From a bacterium 1xD8-48 (GTDB lineage Bacteria > Bacillota > Clostridia > Lachnospirales > Lachnospiraceae): a stretch of 36,219 nt of DNA. Shown here piece by piece: positions 23,839 to 31,149 of this stretch; position 1 is the first letter of the stretch, and each line of letters starts with the position of its first letter. The stretch lies in the NCBI GenBank assembly GCA_009917455.1, contig QZDS01000042.1:1-36219 (forward strand), read 5' to 3'. The notes under the pieces are model-generated. The model searched no databases, had not been told where the DNA came from, and saw only the letters and a program-made list of their open reading frames with translations. Both the position numbers and the translations under genes were made by a program.

Positions 23839-23876
23839 GGGTGTTATACTTCTTTGCAGAAGGAGGGATAACACCC
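23839..23876 (+). promoter_or_regulatory. Leader hairpin with ribosome-binding site in its loop
   Basis: GGGTGTTAT (23839-23847) and ATAACACCC (23868-23876) pair perfectly. The 20-nt loop contains AGAAGGAGGG, and the next codon is ATG 23877, in frame with the ATPase (13 extra residues). A second ribosome-binding site, AGGAGG (23904-23909), serves ATG 23916. The arrangement may regulate translation. Confidence 0.5.
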
Positions 23877-23915
23877 ATGACTTTATCAGATCAAAAAAGT
23901 AACAGGAGGCATAGC

Positions 23916-24599
23916 ATGAATTTATTGGAAGTGAATGGAATTTCAAAAACTTATGGAGCAGGGGAAACTGCTGTCCGTGCTTTGAAAAATGTCAGTTTTT
24001 CAGTTCCGAAAGGAGAATTTGTTGCGGTAGTAGGAGAATCCGGTTCAGGCAAAAGTACGCTGCTTAATATGCTGGGCGCATTGGATGTGCCTACTTCCGG
24101 CAAGGTAATGATTGATGGAAAAGATACGTTTTCCATGAAAGAAAGGCATCTTACCGTATTCCGCCGCCGGAATATTGGATTTATCTTTCAGGCATTTAAC
24201 CTTGTTCCCGAACTGACAGTGGAGCAGAATATTATTTTTCCGGTACTTTTGGATTACCAGAAGCCAAACAGAAAATATCTGGAGGATTTACTGGATGTAT
24301 TGAATTTGAAAGAACGCCGGAATCATCTGCCCAGTCAGCTGTCCGGCGGACAGCAGCAGAGAGTGGCGATCGGGCGTGCTTTGTTTACCCGCCCGGCTTT
24401 AATCCTTGCAGATGAGCCAACGGGAAATTTGGACTCGCAGAATACCAGAGAAGTGATTGCGTTGTTAAAAGAAGCATCAAAGAAGTATGAACAGACAATT
24501 ATTATGATCACACACAGCCGCAGTATTGCACAGACGGCAGACCGTATCCTGCAGGTATCAGACGGAGAACTTACTGATTTGGGGAGGTGCAGGGAATGA
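23916..24599 (+). CDS. ABC transporter ATPase, MacB/BceA type
   Basis: A 227-residue ATPase. Walker A VVGESGSGKSTLLNML (Gly 40 onward), Q-loop FIFQAFNLVPELTVEQN, signature LSGGQQQRVAIGRAL and Walker B LILADEPTGNLD, with H-loop ITHSRSIAQTADR. The LSGGQQQRVAI/ADEPTGNLD set is typical of the MacB/LolD/BceA group that works with FtsX-like permeases. Start 23916 follows AGGAGG; an alternative start at 23877 would add MTLSDQKSNRRHS. The stop overlaps the permease start (ATGA). It probably powers removal or release of membrane-targeting peptides. Confidence 0.93.
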   Translation: MNLLEVNGISKTYGAGETAVRALKNVSFSVPKGEFVAVVGESGSGKSTLLNMLGALDVPTSGKVMIDGKDTFSMKERHLTVFRRRNIGFIFQAFNLVPELTVEQNIIFPVLLDYQKPNRKYLEDLLDVLNLKERRNHLPSQLSGGQQQRVAIGRALFTRPALILADEPTGNLDSQNTREVIALLKEASKKYEQTIIMITHSRSIAQTADRILQVSDGELTDLGRCRE

Positions 24600-26938
24600 A
24601 AAGTTATTTAAGCCTTGTGTCTATTTCGGGAAAGGTGCGGAAACGCCAAAACCGTATGACAATTTTCTGTGTTATTATTTCTGTGCTGCTTGTGACTACG
24701 ATTTTCAGTGTGGCGGATATGTTCATCCGGGCACAAAGTGAGGGGCTGCAGCAGAAACATGGAAACTGGCATATCCGGTTGGAAAATATCTCTCAGGACA
24801 TAGCGGAAGAAATCGCCCAGCGCCCGGATGTTGCCGCCGTCGGCTGGTTGGAAACATTTAACACGGACGCAGACAAGCCTTTCTATATCGGGGAGAAAAA
24901 AGCTGCATTATACGGCACTGACAGTATTTATCTGGCAGAGCTTGTCAATGCCCTTGAAGAAGGCAGTCTGCCGCAGAGTGACGATGACATTATGCTTAGT
25001 TCCAATGCGCGCCTTGCGTTAGATGTAAAGATTGGCGACCATGTGACAGTGGAGACGCCTTCGGGGGATACGGATTTTACGGTATGCGGTTTTGGGTCGG
25101 ATGACGCGGAAGATTATCAGGGGCAGAACTATCTGGTTGCTGTATCTATGATGCGGGATGCGTATATCGGGGTCATGGAGCAGAACCATATTCCGGTTAA
25201 CCCGAGTTGTTATATTCAATTTCAGGATGTGTCAAAGGCATCCGGTATCATTACGGAAATCAGGCAGCAGTATAATCTGCCGGAGGGAGATATTTCGGAA
25301 AATACAGCGATTATGGGTCTTGCCGGACAAAGCAGCAATAAATCTGTGCATACTGTTTACGGATTAGCCGTAATCTTGTTCATTGTAGTATTATTGGCTG
25401 GCATATTGATGATTTCCGGCAGTATGAACAGTAATGTGGCGCAGCGGACAAAATTTTTTGGAATGATGCGCTGTATTGGTGCAAGCCGCCAGCAGATTAT
25501 CCGGTATGTGCGGCTGGAAGCGTTAAACTGGTGCAAAACGGCTGTGCCTGTTGGATTGGTCACAGGTACGGCAATTGCATGGGGGATTTGTGCATTCTTA
25601 CGTTATGGAGTTGGCGGAGTTGACGGTGAATTCGCCGCTATGCCGGTATTTGCCTTAAGCCCCGTCGGGCTGCTCAGCGGGGCGACGGTTGGAATTGTAA
25701 CTGTCCTGCTGGCAGCGCAGTCTCCTGCAAAACGTGCGTCTAAAGTTCCCCCAATGGCAGCGGTTTCCGGAAATTCGGATACGGCGCTTTCGGTACGACA
25801 TACAACAAAACGGAAGATTAGAAAGGTTGAAAGGACACTGGGTATCCACCATGCAACAGCATCTAAGAAAAACTGGTTTTTATTGACTGCCAGCTTTTCA
25901 CTCAGTATTATACTGTTTCTCTGTATTTCCGTAGGGTTGGATTTTGCGTATGGGCTGGTTCCCTCCGTAAATCGGTCATGGCAGCCGGATATTACCCTTA
26001 CAGGCTATGCAAATGAGCGTATACTGGCTCAGGGTTTAAGCGATGAAATCAGCAGGATTACCGGTGTAGGGCATGTTTGGGGCAGTTCCTATATAGAGCA
26101 TGTTCCGGCTGTTTCTTCGCGGCAGGAGATTGACCATGTCAATATAACGTCATACAGCGAGTATATGCTGGACTGTGCAGAGGAGAGTCTTATGGAGGGA
26201 AATTTATCGGAAGTGTATGGGGACAGCGGCAAGGCTATGACAGTTTTGAATAAAGATAATCCGATAAAAGTGGGAGACGTTATTCAGATAGCGGGACAGG
26301 AAATCGAGGTGGTATGCGGCATATCAGACGGGTTGTATCCCAGCGAATACAGCATCATCTGCTCACAGGAAACCTTTGCCCGGCTGACAGGGGAAGAAAA
26401 TTACAGTATGATAATGATACAATTAAGCAGACAGGCTGCGGAGGAAACGGTAAAACAAATCAACAGCCTTGCGGGAAGCGATGTTATTTTTACGGATATG
26501 CGTCAGCACAATCAGGAATATGCCAATACCTTGCTGGCTGCGAAATTTCTGGTGTATAGTTTTATGGCAATCATTGCGATGATTACGCTGTTTAACATCA
26601 TCAACAGCATTTCTATGAGTGTAACTGCCCGGATCAGGCAGTATGGAGCTATGAGGGCGGTTGGTATGGATGGGGAACAGCTTACCCGGATGATTGCTGC
26701 GGAAGCCTTTACTTACGCTGTCTCCGGTCTTATTGTCGGCAGTGGCATCGGAATCGTTTTAAGCCGTTTTTTGTATGTGAAACTGATTACACGGTTTTTT
26801 GGAAGCCAGTGGAGCCTGCCGATTGTTTTGCTTGCTATTATTGTTGTATTCGATATCGTTTCTGTTGCGGCAGCAGTATATGCACCTGCAAAGCGGATTA
26901 GAAACATGCCAATTACAGCAACGATCAATGAATTGTAA
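24596..26938 (+). CDS. FtsX-like ABC permease, 780 aa
   Basis: The protein has an N-terminal helix (about 20-42), a large extracellular MacB-type domain, and an FtsX domain (about 255-385, with RTKFFGMMRCIGASRQQI). After a second long helix near 425-450 come another extracellular domain and a C-terminal FtsX domain (about 640-775, with ARIRQYGAMRAVGMDGEQLT). This is the ten-helix layout of large peptide-detoxification or MacB-like permeases. ATG 24596 overlaps the ATPase stop. It appears complete, unlike the fragment at 20280. Its substrate is unknown; the neighbouring sensor pair suggests a cell-envelope antibiotic. Confidence 0.9.
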   Translation: MKSYLSLVSISGKVRKRQNRMTIFCVIISVLLVTTIFSVADMFIRAQSEGLQQKHGNWHIRLENISQDIAEEIAQRPDVAAVGWLETFNTDADKPFYIGEKKAALYGTDSIYLAELVNALEEGSLPQSDDDIMLSSNARLALDVKIGDHVTVETPSGDTDFTVCGFGSDDAEDYQGQNYLVAVSMMRDAYIGVMEQNHIPVNPSCYIQFQDVSKASGIITEIRQQYNLPEGDISENTAIMGLAGQSSNKSVHTVYGLAVILFIVVLLAGILMISGSMNSNVAQRTKFFGMMRCIGASRQQIIRYVRLEALNWCKTAVPVGLVTGTAIAWGICAFLRYGVGGVDGEFAAMPVFALSPVGLLSGATVGIVTVLLAAQSPAKRASKVPPMAAVSGNSDTALSVRHTTKRKIRKVERTLGIHHATASKKNWFLLTASFSLSIILFLCISVGLDFAYGLVPSVNRSWQPDITLTGYANERILAQGLSDEISRITGVGHVWGSSYIEHVPAVSSRQEIDHVNITSYSEYMLDCAEESLMEGNLSEVYGDSGKAMTVLNKDNPIKVGDVIQIAGQEIEVVCGISDGLYPSEYSIICSQETFARLTGEENYSMIMIQLSRQAAEETVKQINSLAGSDVIFTDMRQHNQEYANTLLAAKFLVYSFMAIIAMITLFNIINSISMSVTARIRQYGAMRAVGMDGEQLTRMIAAEAFTYAVSGLIVGSGIGIVLSRFLYVKLITRFFGSQWSLPIVLLAIIVVFDIVSVAAAVYAPAKRIRNMPITATINEL

Positions 26939-26958
26939 CAGGAATAAATGATAAAAAT

Positions 26959-26991
26959 CTGCTGCACGATGGAAAAGCTGTCGTGCAGCAG
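26959..26991 (+). terminator. Hairpin after FtsX permease
   Basis: CTGCTGCACGA (26959-26969) and TCGTGCAGCAG (26981-26991) form an 11-bp perfect stem 20 bp after the permease stop. The following CATTGATTT has no clean T-run, so termination may be inefficient. Confidence 0.5.
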
Positions 26992-27080
26992 CATTGATTT
27001 AGGAAGAGAAGGCATTTTGAGAGTATTTTTTATTTCAATCTGCAGGCAGGAGCTGTTATTTGATATGTGACGGATAAGAT

Positions 27081-27116
27081 CGGGAAAGATTTGTCAAGTG
27101 CCTTTCCCGGTTTTTT
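27081..27116 (+). terminator. Rho-independent terminator
   Basis: CGGGAAAG (27081-27088) pairs with CTTTCCCG (27102-27109), followed by G and TTTTTT (27111-27116). It insulates the permease operon from the operator promoter at 27217. The stretch 26939-27413 has no supported gene. Confidence 0.75.
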
Positions 27117-27216
27117 ATTTGTCTTTCGGGGAAAAAATCTGTACATCGGAGAGGGGAGGTTTTTGTCTGGATTTGCATTAAGACCGCCCATGTTTAAAAT
27201 AAAAAAATATGTTCAT

Positions 27217-27249
27217 GGCAAGGTTTTGGCAAGGTTTCTGTATTATAAT
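27217..27249 (+). promoter_or_regulatory. Orphan copy of the GCAAGGTT repeat promoter
   Basis: GGCAAGGTTTT (27217-27227) is followed directly by GGCAAGGTTTC (27228-27238). The -10 TATAAT (27244-27249) begins 7 nt after GCAAGGTT, the same geometry as at 9897 and 13078. No transporter gene follows: the next 160 bp are non-coding and lead to the sigma factor gene. The promoter may now drive that gene, or be a leftover. Confidence 0.65.
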
Positions 27250-27413
27250 AGATAATCTGAGAGCAGAAAGAAAGGAACGGGAGAATGTTATAATGTAAAA
27301 AGTTTGGTCGTTAAATAATGTACTGAGAAAAAGAATATGTTTTGTGCTAAATTGAAAAATTTATGTGATATTTTCCGTGCTCGAATGTCTTATAAGGGGA
27401 AGGAGGAAACAAA

Positions 27414-27911
27414 GTGGACAAATCGGATATCTTGTTTGAAAAATACTATGAAGATGTGTTGCGTTTCCTGAGAGGACTTGCCAGAGATGAACAGTTGGCA
27501 GAAGAACTGACACAGGAAACGATTTATCGGGCAATAAAATCGATTCATATGTTCAAAGGCGATTCGGACATGCGTGTATGGCTTTGCTCTATTGCTAAAA
27601 ATTTGTATTTTACATATCGTAAGAAACAAAAATATGTGACATATGGTGAAACATATGAAAATTATGAAGCGGAAGAAAAACTATTTATGCAAATATTGGC
27701 AGACAGAGAAACAGCGTTCCAAATACATAAGATTTTGCATGAACTAAAAGAACCATATAAGGAAATTTTTTCTTTGCGGATTTTCGGAGAATTGTCCTTT
27801 AAAGAAATAGCATCACTTTTTCAAAAATCAGAACATTGGGCTTGTGTAACATATCACAGGGCAAAAATGATGATTCAGCAAAAACTGGAGAATGGAAAGG
27901 AGATTACATGA
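27414..27911 (+). CDS. ECF-like RNA polymerase sigma factor
   Basis: A 165-residue sigma-70 family protein. Region 2 shows LAEELTQETIYRAIKSIHMF and DMRVWLCSIAKNLYFTYRKK; region 4 shows LKEPYKEIFSLRIFGELSFK, EIASLFQKSEHWACVTYHRA. It starts with GTG at 27414, 6 nt after AAGGAGG. Its stop overlaps the ATG of the next gene (ATGA), an anti-sigma factor. Extracytoplasmic sigma factors of this sort often respond to envelope stress. The orphan repeat promoter lies 165 bp upstream. Confidence 0.9.
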   Translation: MDKSDILFEKYYEDVLRFLRGLARDEQLAEELTQETIYRAIKSIHMFKGDSDMRVWLCSIAKNLYFTYRKKQKYVTYGETYENYEAEEKLFMQILADRETAFQIHKILHELKEPYKEIFSLRIFGELSFKEIASLFQKSEHWACVTYHRAKMMIQQKLENGKEIT

Positions 27912-28744
27912 AAGTAAATTGTAATATTATACAGGATTTGCTGCCATTATATGTTGAGCAGCTTGTTAGTGAGAAAAGTAAAATAGAGATAGAAGAACAC
28001 TTGAAAGAATGTAGTCAATGTACAAAGGTATATGAAGAAATGAATATGCCTAAACCACATATTCAATACAGTAGAGAGCCTGCTGAAAGTTTCCGGAAAT
28101 ATGTAAAAAATAAAAAAAGGAGACTGGGAATTAAAATAGCTGTTATTACGGCATTGGTAGTTATGACTATAGTGATGATACGCCTTATAGCAGTTGGGGC
28201 GTTGGTTGCCTTTCTGGCATTGGATGGAGAAAAAGCTGAAGTGCTTGAAGATACAGATATAAGCCATTATTCATGGTATATTGGTGAAAATGCCGGAGAG
28301 GAATATGCAGAGAAATGGGGGATGAATGAAGATATTTTTCCTGAGGAAATAACAGATGAAATGCGTGTTACAGATTATAAGATGGTTTATTATAATCCCT
28401 GGGATGCGCAATATTTAAGTTATCTCGTTGTAGAATATGAAGGGAATAATTATCAGACAGAAGTGAAGAGGCTTAATAATTATGCATCTACAGATTATAT
28501 AGGATATTATGGCTCTGAAAGTTTTATGAACGGCTATAAACTGCTTGCAATGGAAGCAGATCCTTATTATGGATTTGTATATGCGCTTGGAACAGATAAA
28601 AATAGTATTATATATGTTGAACTGATTTTTTGTAATTATTTTATGGATATAGATTATGAAAGTATGATACCTGAAGAATACTTGCCAGTAGGATTTGATG
28701 CTACAAAAGATAATTCTTACAGAAAACAGCAATTGGGAGAATAA
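27908..28744 (+). CDS. Anti-sigma factor with zinc-finger and one membrane helix
   Basis: A 278-residue protein. The N-terminal zf-HC2-type domain has IEEHLKECSQCTKVYEEMN (His 31, Cys 35, Cys 38) and an earlier Cys 5. A transmembrane helix of about 30 residues follows (near 77-107, VITALVVMTIVMIRLIAVGA). The large extracytoplasmic domain is acidic and Tyr-rich. It should hold the sigma factor at the membrane until a signal is sensed outside. The start overlaps the sigma stop; a longer frame upstream merely overlaps the sigma gene. The gene is complete. Confidence 0.85.
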   Translation: MKVNCNIIQDLLPLYVEQLVSEKSKIEIEEHLKECSQCTKVYEEMNMPKPHIQYSREPAESFRKYVKNKKRRLGIKIAVITALVVMTIVMIRLIAVGALVAFLALDGEKAEVLEDTDISHYSWYIGENAGEEYAEKWGMNEDIFPEEITDEMRVTDYKMVYYNPWDAQYLSYLVVEYEGNNYQTEVKRLNNYASTDYIGYYGSESFMNGYKLLAMEADPYYGFVYALGTDKNSIIYVELIFCNYFMDIDYESMIPEEYLPVGFDATKDNSYRKQQLGE

Positions 28745-28774
28745 TTTATGTCTAAAACATTTAAAAACTGTATT

Positions 28775-28957
28775 TATTGGAATCGTATATGCCTCATCAC
28801 TATACAGGACAGAAAAATGTTCTTCATCTATTGCCGGAAAAATCTCATCAGCAAAGATTTTTGCCCATGATTTTTCCAGCGCTTTTTTCTCACGTTCGGT
28901 CAGGGCTGTAAAGCTGTCGTCAAAGGACAGCTGTTGACAATCATTCGGTTTAAATTT
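28775..28957 (-). pseudogene. N-terminal fragment of an IS1182-like transposase
   Basis: On the minus strand the frame reads QQLSFDDSFTALTEREKKAL, EKSWAKIFADEISPAIDEEH and FSVLYSDEA. This is the conserved beginning of a transposase (IS1182-type) that continues in intact copies with a proline/asparagine-rich segment. Here it is cut at about 28795 on one side and at about 28950 on the other, where a histidine kinase half begins in the opposite direction. No inverted repeats or catalytic DDE residues remain. It marks the insertion that beheaded the kinase. Confidence 0.6.
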
Positions 28958-29595
28958 CCCATCAGGTGAAAACGCCGGTAAGAAGCCTGAAAATGGCGAC
29001 GGACACCCTGCTGGAAAAGCCCATGACCGAGGCGGAGCGCACTGACTTTATCTTGGGAATCCGCAGCCAGACGGATAAGCTGGACTTTCTCTTTCAGGCC
29101 CTTGTGAAAACCTCCCGGCTGGAAACGGGCGTGATCCAGTTGGACAAGAAACCTGGCCACCTTTTTGATACCGTAGCGCAGGCTATGAGTGGGATTGTAT
29201 ATGCAGCGGAGAAAAAGGAAATCGCCGTGTCTGTGGACTGCCCGGAGGATTTGGCCGTTTCCCATGACAGCAAATGGACATCCGAAGCCCTTTTTAACCT
29301 GTTGGACAATGCGGTGAAGTACACCCCGGCAGGCGGGAAAATCGCTGTGTCGGTGGTGCTGTGGGAAATGTATGTGGAGATCAAAGTGGCTGACACCGGC
29401 AAGGGCATTTCCGAAAGCAATCAGGCCGCCATCTTCCGGCGCTTCTATCGTGAGGAAGAAGTACACGAACAGCAGGGCGTGGGCATTGGCCTGTATCTGG
29501 CCCGTGAGATCGTAACGCGGCAGGGCGGCTATATCAAAGTGGTTTCGGAGCTGGGAAAGGGTTCAGAATTTTCCATTATGCTGCCTACAAAATGA
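28954..29595 (+). pseudogene. Histidine kinase, C-terminal half
   Basis: The frame begins inside the H-box: ISHQVKTPVRSLKMATDTLL, so the phospho-acceptor His is kept but there is a TAA directly before. N-box EALFNLLDNAVKYTPAGG, G1 VADTGKGISESN, and G2 GVGIGLYLAREIV follow to a normal end. The membrane and sensor part was replaced by transposase sequence. The GC-rich composition matches the ATPase at 32902, suggesting that kinase and transporter were once one module. A start at GTG 28966 would omit the active His. Confidence 0.85.
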
Positions 29596-29621
29596 AAGTA
29601 AATGAGCGAGGTGTTTCTATT

Positions 29622-30041
29622 ATGAATGAACGAGAAAAAACGATCCGATTGTGGTTTGATATGTGGCTTTATCAGAAAGATATGGGCATTGATGATATTT
29701 TTACAGAAGATGTCCTCTATACAGAAAGTTGGTGTCCCCAGTATAGCAATCGTAAAACCGTAAAGCATTGGTTTCAGGAGTGGAATACCCGTGGAAAGGT
29801 GGTAATTTGGGAAATCAGGCAATTCTTCCATAAAGAAAATCAAACGATTGTAGAATGGTATTTCAAAAATGAAATGAACAATGGGGATATAGAGGAATTT
29901 GACGGCATTTCTTTGGTTGAATGGACAGAGGACAATATAATAAAAGCATTAAAAGAGTTTGGGTGTAACCGCAATACTTATAATCCCTATCAAGAAAGCG
30001 ACATCCCTCAATTTAGAAATCAAAAGGCGAATTGGTTTTAG
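29622..30041 (+). CDS. NTF2/SnoaL-like protein
   Basis: A 139-residue protein with the pattern of a SnoaL-like/NTF2 fold: an initial helix EREKTIRLWFDMWLYQ, a hydrophobic strand-loop FTEDVLYTESWCPQYSNRKT, and paired strands GKVVIWEIRQFFHKENQTIV, EWYFKNEMNNGDIEEFDGIS. These small cone-fold proteins bind hydrophobic ligands or act as isomerases; the ligand here is unknown. GAGCGAGGTG precedes ATG 29622. It directly follows the GC-rich kinase half but is AT-rich, so it begins the inserted cargo. Confidence 0.75.
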   Translation: MNEREKTIRLWFDMWLYQKDMGIDDIFTEDVLYTESWCPQYSNRKTVKHWFQEWNTRGKVVIWEIRQFFHKENQTIVEWYFKNEMNNGDIEEFDGISLVEWTEDNIIKALKEFGCNRNTYNPYQESDIPQFRNQKANWF

Positions 30042-30117
30042 AAGTGTATGAAGTTCTATACAATTCGGAGAGGCTTGTGTTTTCTTAAAAAGTTTAAAAA
30101 TGAAAAGGAGAATGAAT

Positions 30118-30777
30118 ATGGAAATGAGCTATACAAAAATTGATTTGAATGAGTGGAGCAGAGGAAAGCTATTTAAGAGCTACATTGAAAATATGCGTAT
30201 TGTTATGAGCTTAACTGTGGAGATTGATGTGACAAATCTAATAGAATTTTCAAAGAGAAATAATCTAAAATTTTATCCGTCTATGATATGGATTGTATCA
30301 AAAGTTGTTAATACACATGATGAGTTTAAATATAGCTGGAACGATACTGGTGATCTAATAAAATGGAATTTTATTAGTCCGTCATATACAGAATTTCATA
30401 AAGAAGATGAAAATTTCACAAAATTAGTCACGGAATTTTCTGATGATATATTTGAATTTTCTGAGCGTTTCATGGTTGACAAAGAAAAACATGAAGCGGA
30501 TCGAGCTTTTGTGGAAAACCAGCCCTTGAACTTTTTTGATGTATCTTGTTTACCATGGGTAAAATACAGCCACTTTGATGTTCATGTTTTTGATGAGGGT
30601 AAATTTCTTGCACCAGTCATTACCTGGGGAAAATATGAAATGTCACATGGCAGGTACATGATGCCGCTTACTATGAACATTCATCATGCTGTGGCAGATG
30701 GGTTTCATTTGTGTAGATTTTTTAATGAGGTACAAGAACTGATAAATACACTTGACGGAGGTAATAAAGATGTATAA
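30118..30777 (+). CDS. cat: Chloramphenicol acetyltransferase (type A)
   Basis: A 219-residue enzyme of the CAT family, which transfers acetyl from acetyl-CoA to chloramphenicol. The catalytic segment NIHHAVADGFHLCRFF is at about 187-202 (HHxxxDG). The substrate-pocket landmarks NNLKFYPSMIWIVSKVVN, SPSYTEFHKEDENFT and LPWVKYSHFDV follow the expected order. Length matches the family (about 215-220). Start 30118 is chosen because AGGAG lies 8 nt before it; ATGs at 30100 and 30112 overlap the ribosome-binding site. AT-rich cargo between two GC-rich module halves. A close non-CAT homologue acetylating another drug is possible. Confidence 0.85.
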   Translation: MEMSYTKIDLNEWSRGKLFKSYIENMRIVMSLTVEIDVTNLIEFSKRNNLKFYPSMIWIVSKVVNTHDEFKYSWNDTGDLIKWNFISPSYTEFHKEDENFTKLVTEFSDDIFEFSERFMVDKEKHEADRAFVENQPLNFFDVSCLPWVKYSHFDVHVFDEGKFLAPVITWGKYEMSHGRYMMPLTMNIHHAVADGFHLCRFFNEVQELINTLDGGNKDV

Positions 30778-30792
30778 TGCAAAATAGAAGAA

Positions 30793-30891
30793 ATGGAAAA
30801 GCAAAGTTATCGGCTTGTCACAATGTCATTTTGGGGAACAGAAAGAGCTGTATTAGTTTTCAAAAAGGGGCTGAAAGGCAGCTTGTTTTGA
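30793..30891 (+). pseudogene. 32-codon relic upstream of first promoter repeat
   Basis: A short frame reads EKQSYRLVTMSFWGTERAVL and FKKGLKGSLF before a stop at 30889-30891. The composition is protein-like, but there is no proper ribosome-binding site and I cannot name a family. Its stop overlaps the terminator stem. Confidence 0.25.
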
Positions 30892-30912
30892 ACTGCTGCT
30901 GTCTTTCAATTT
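30872..30912 (+). terminator. Terminator before the first 135-bp repeat
   Basis: TGAAAGGCAGC (30872-30882) pairs with GCTGTCTTTCA (30898-30908) over 11 bp with one G-U pair, followed by ATTTTA. It would end transcription from the acetyltransferase gene. Confidence 0.65.
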
Positions 30913-30927
30913 TAGTAAAATAGAACA

Positions 30928-31062
30928 TGGCGGACGGCCATTCCCGGCTGCCCACCGCAAATTTTTTTGAAATGTCCGAGCGTTGTAACATTTTACCCTG
31001 ATTTTCAATGAAATTTTTTGGCCGCTGTAACATTTCGCGGACATTTGGGTTTTACAATAGCC
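30928..31062 (+). repeat. 135-bp direct repeat, copy 1, with promoter
   Basis: This matches 32729-32863 over 135 bp without gaps and with five substitutions. Each copy contains a 9-bp inverted repeat AAATGTCCG/CGGACATTT (30970-30978, 31038-31046), two TGTAACATTT motifs 42 bp apart (30984, 31026; four helical turns) and a -10 TACAAT (31053-31058) without a good -35. It reads as an activator-dependent promoter, here driving the ABC exporter. Confidence 0.85.
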
Positions 31063-31149
31063 CATAGGGAAACTGTAAAACGATTTACAATAGGAGGATG
31101 TTCGTATGAAAAAATACTTTTTTGCACTTTCGTATTTCAAAAAAAGAAA

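Noticed and set aside
28900..29466. 188-codon minus-strand open frame
   Set aside because: Antisense to the kinase half; only its first bases overlap the transposase scrap, which is in a different frame.
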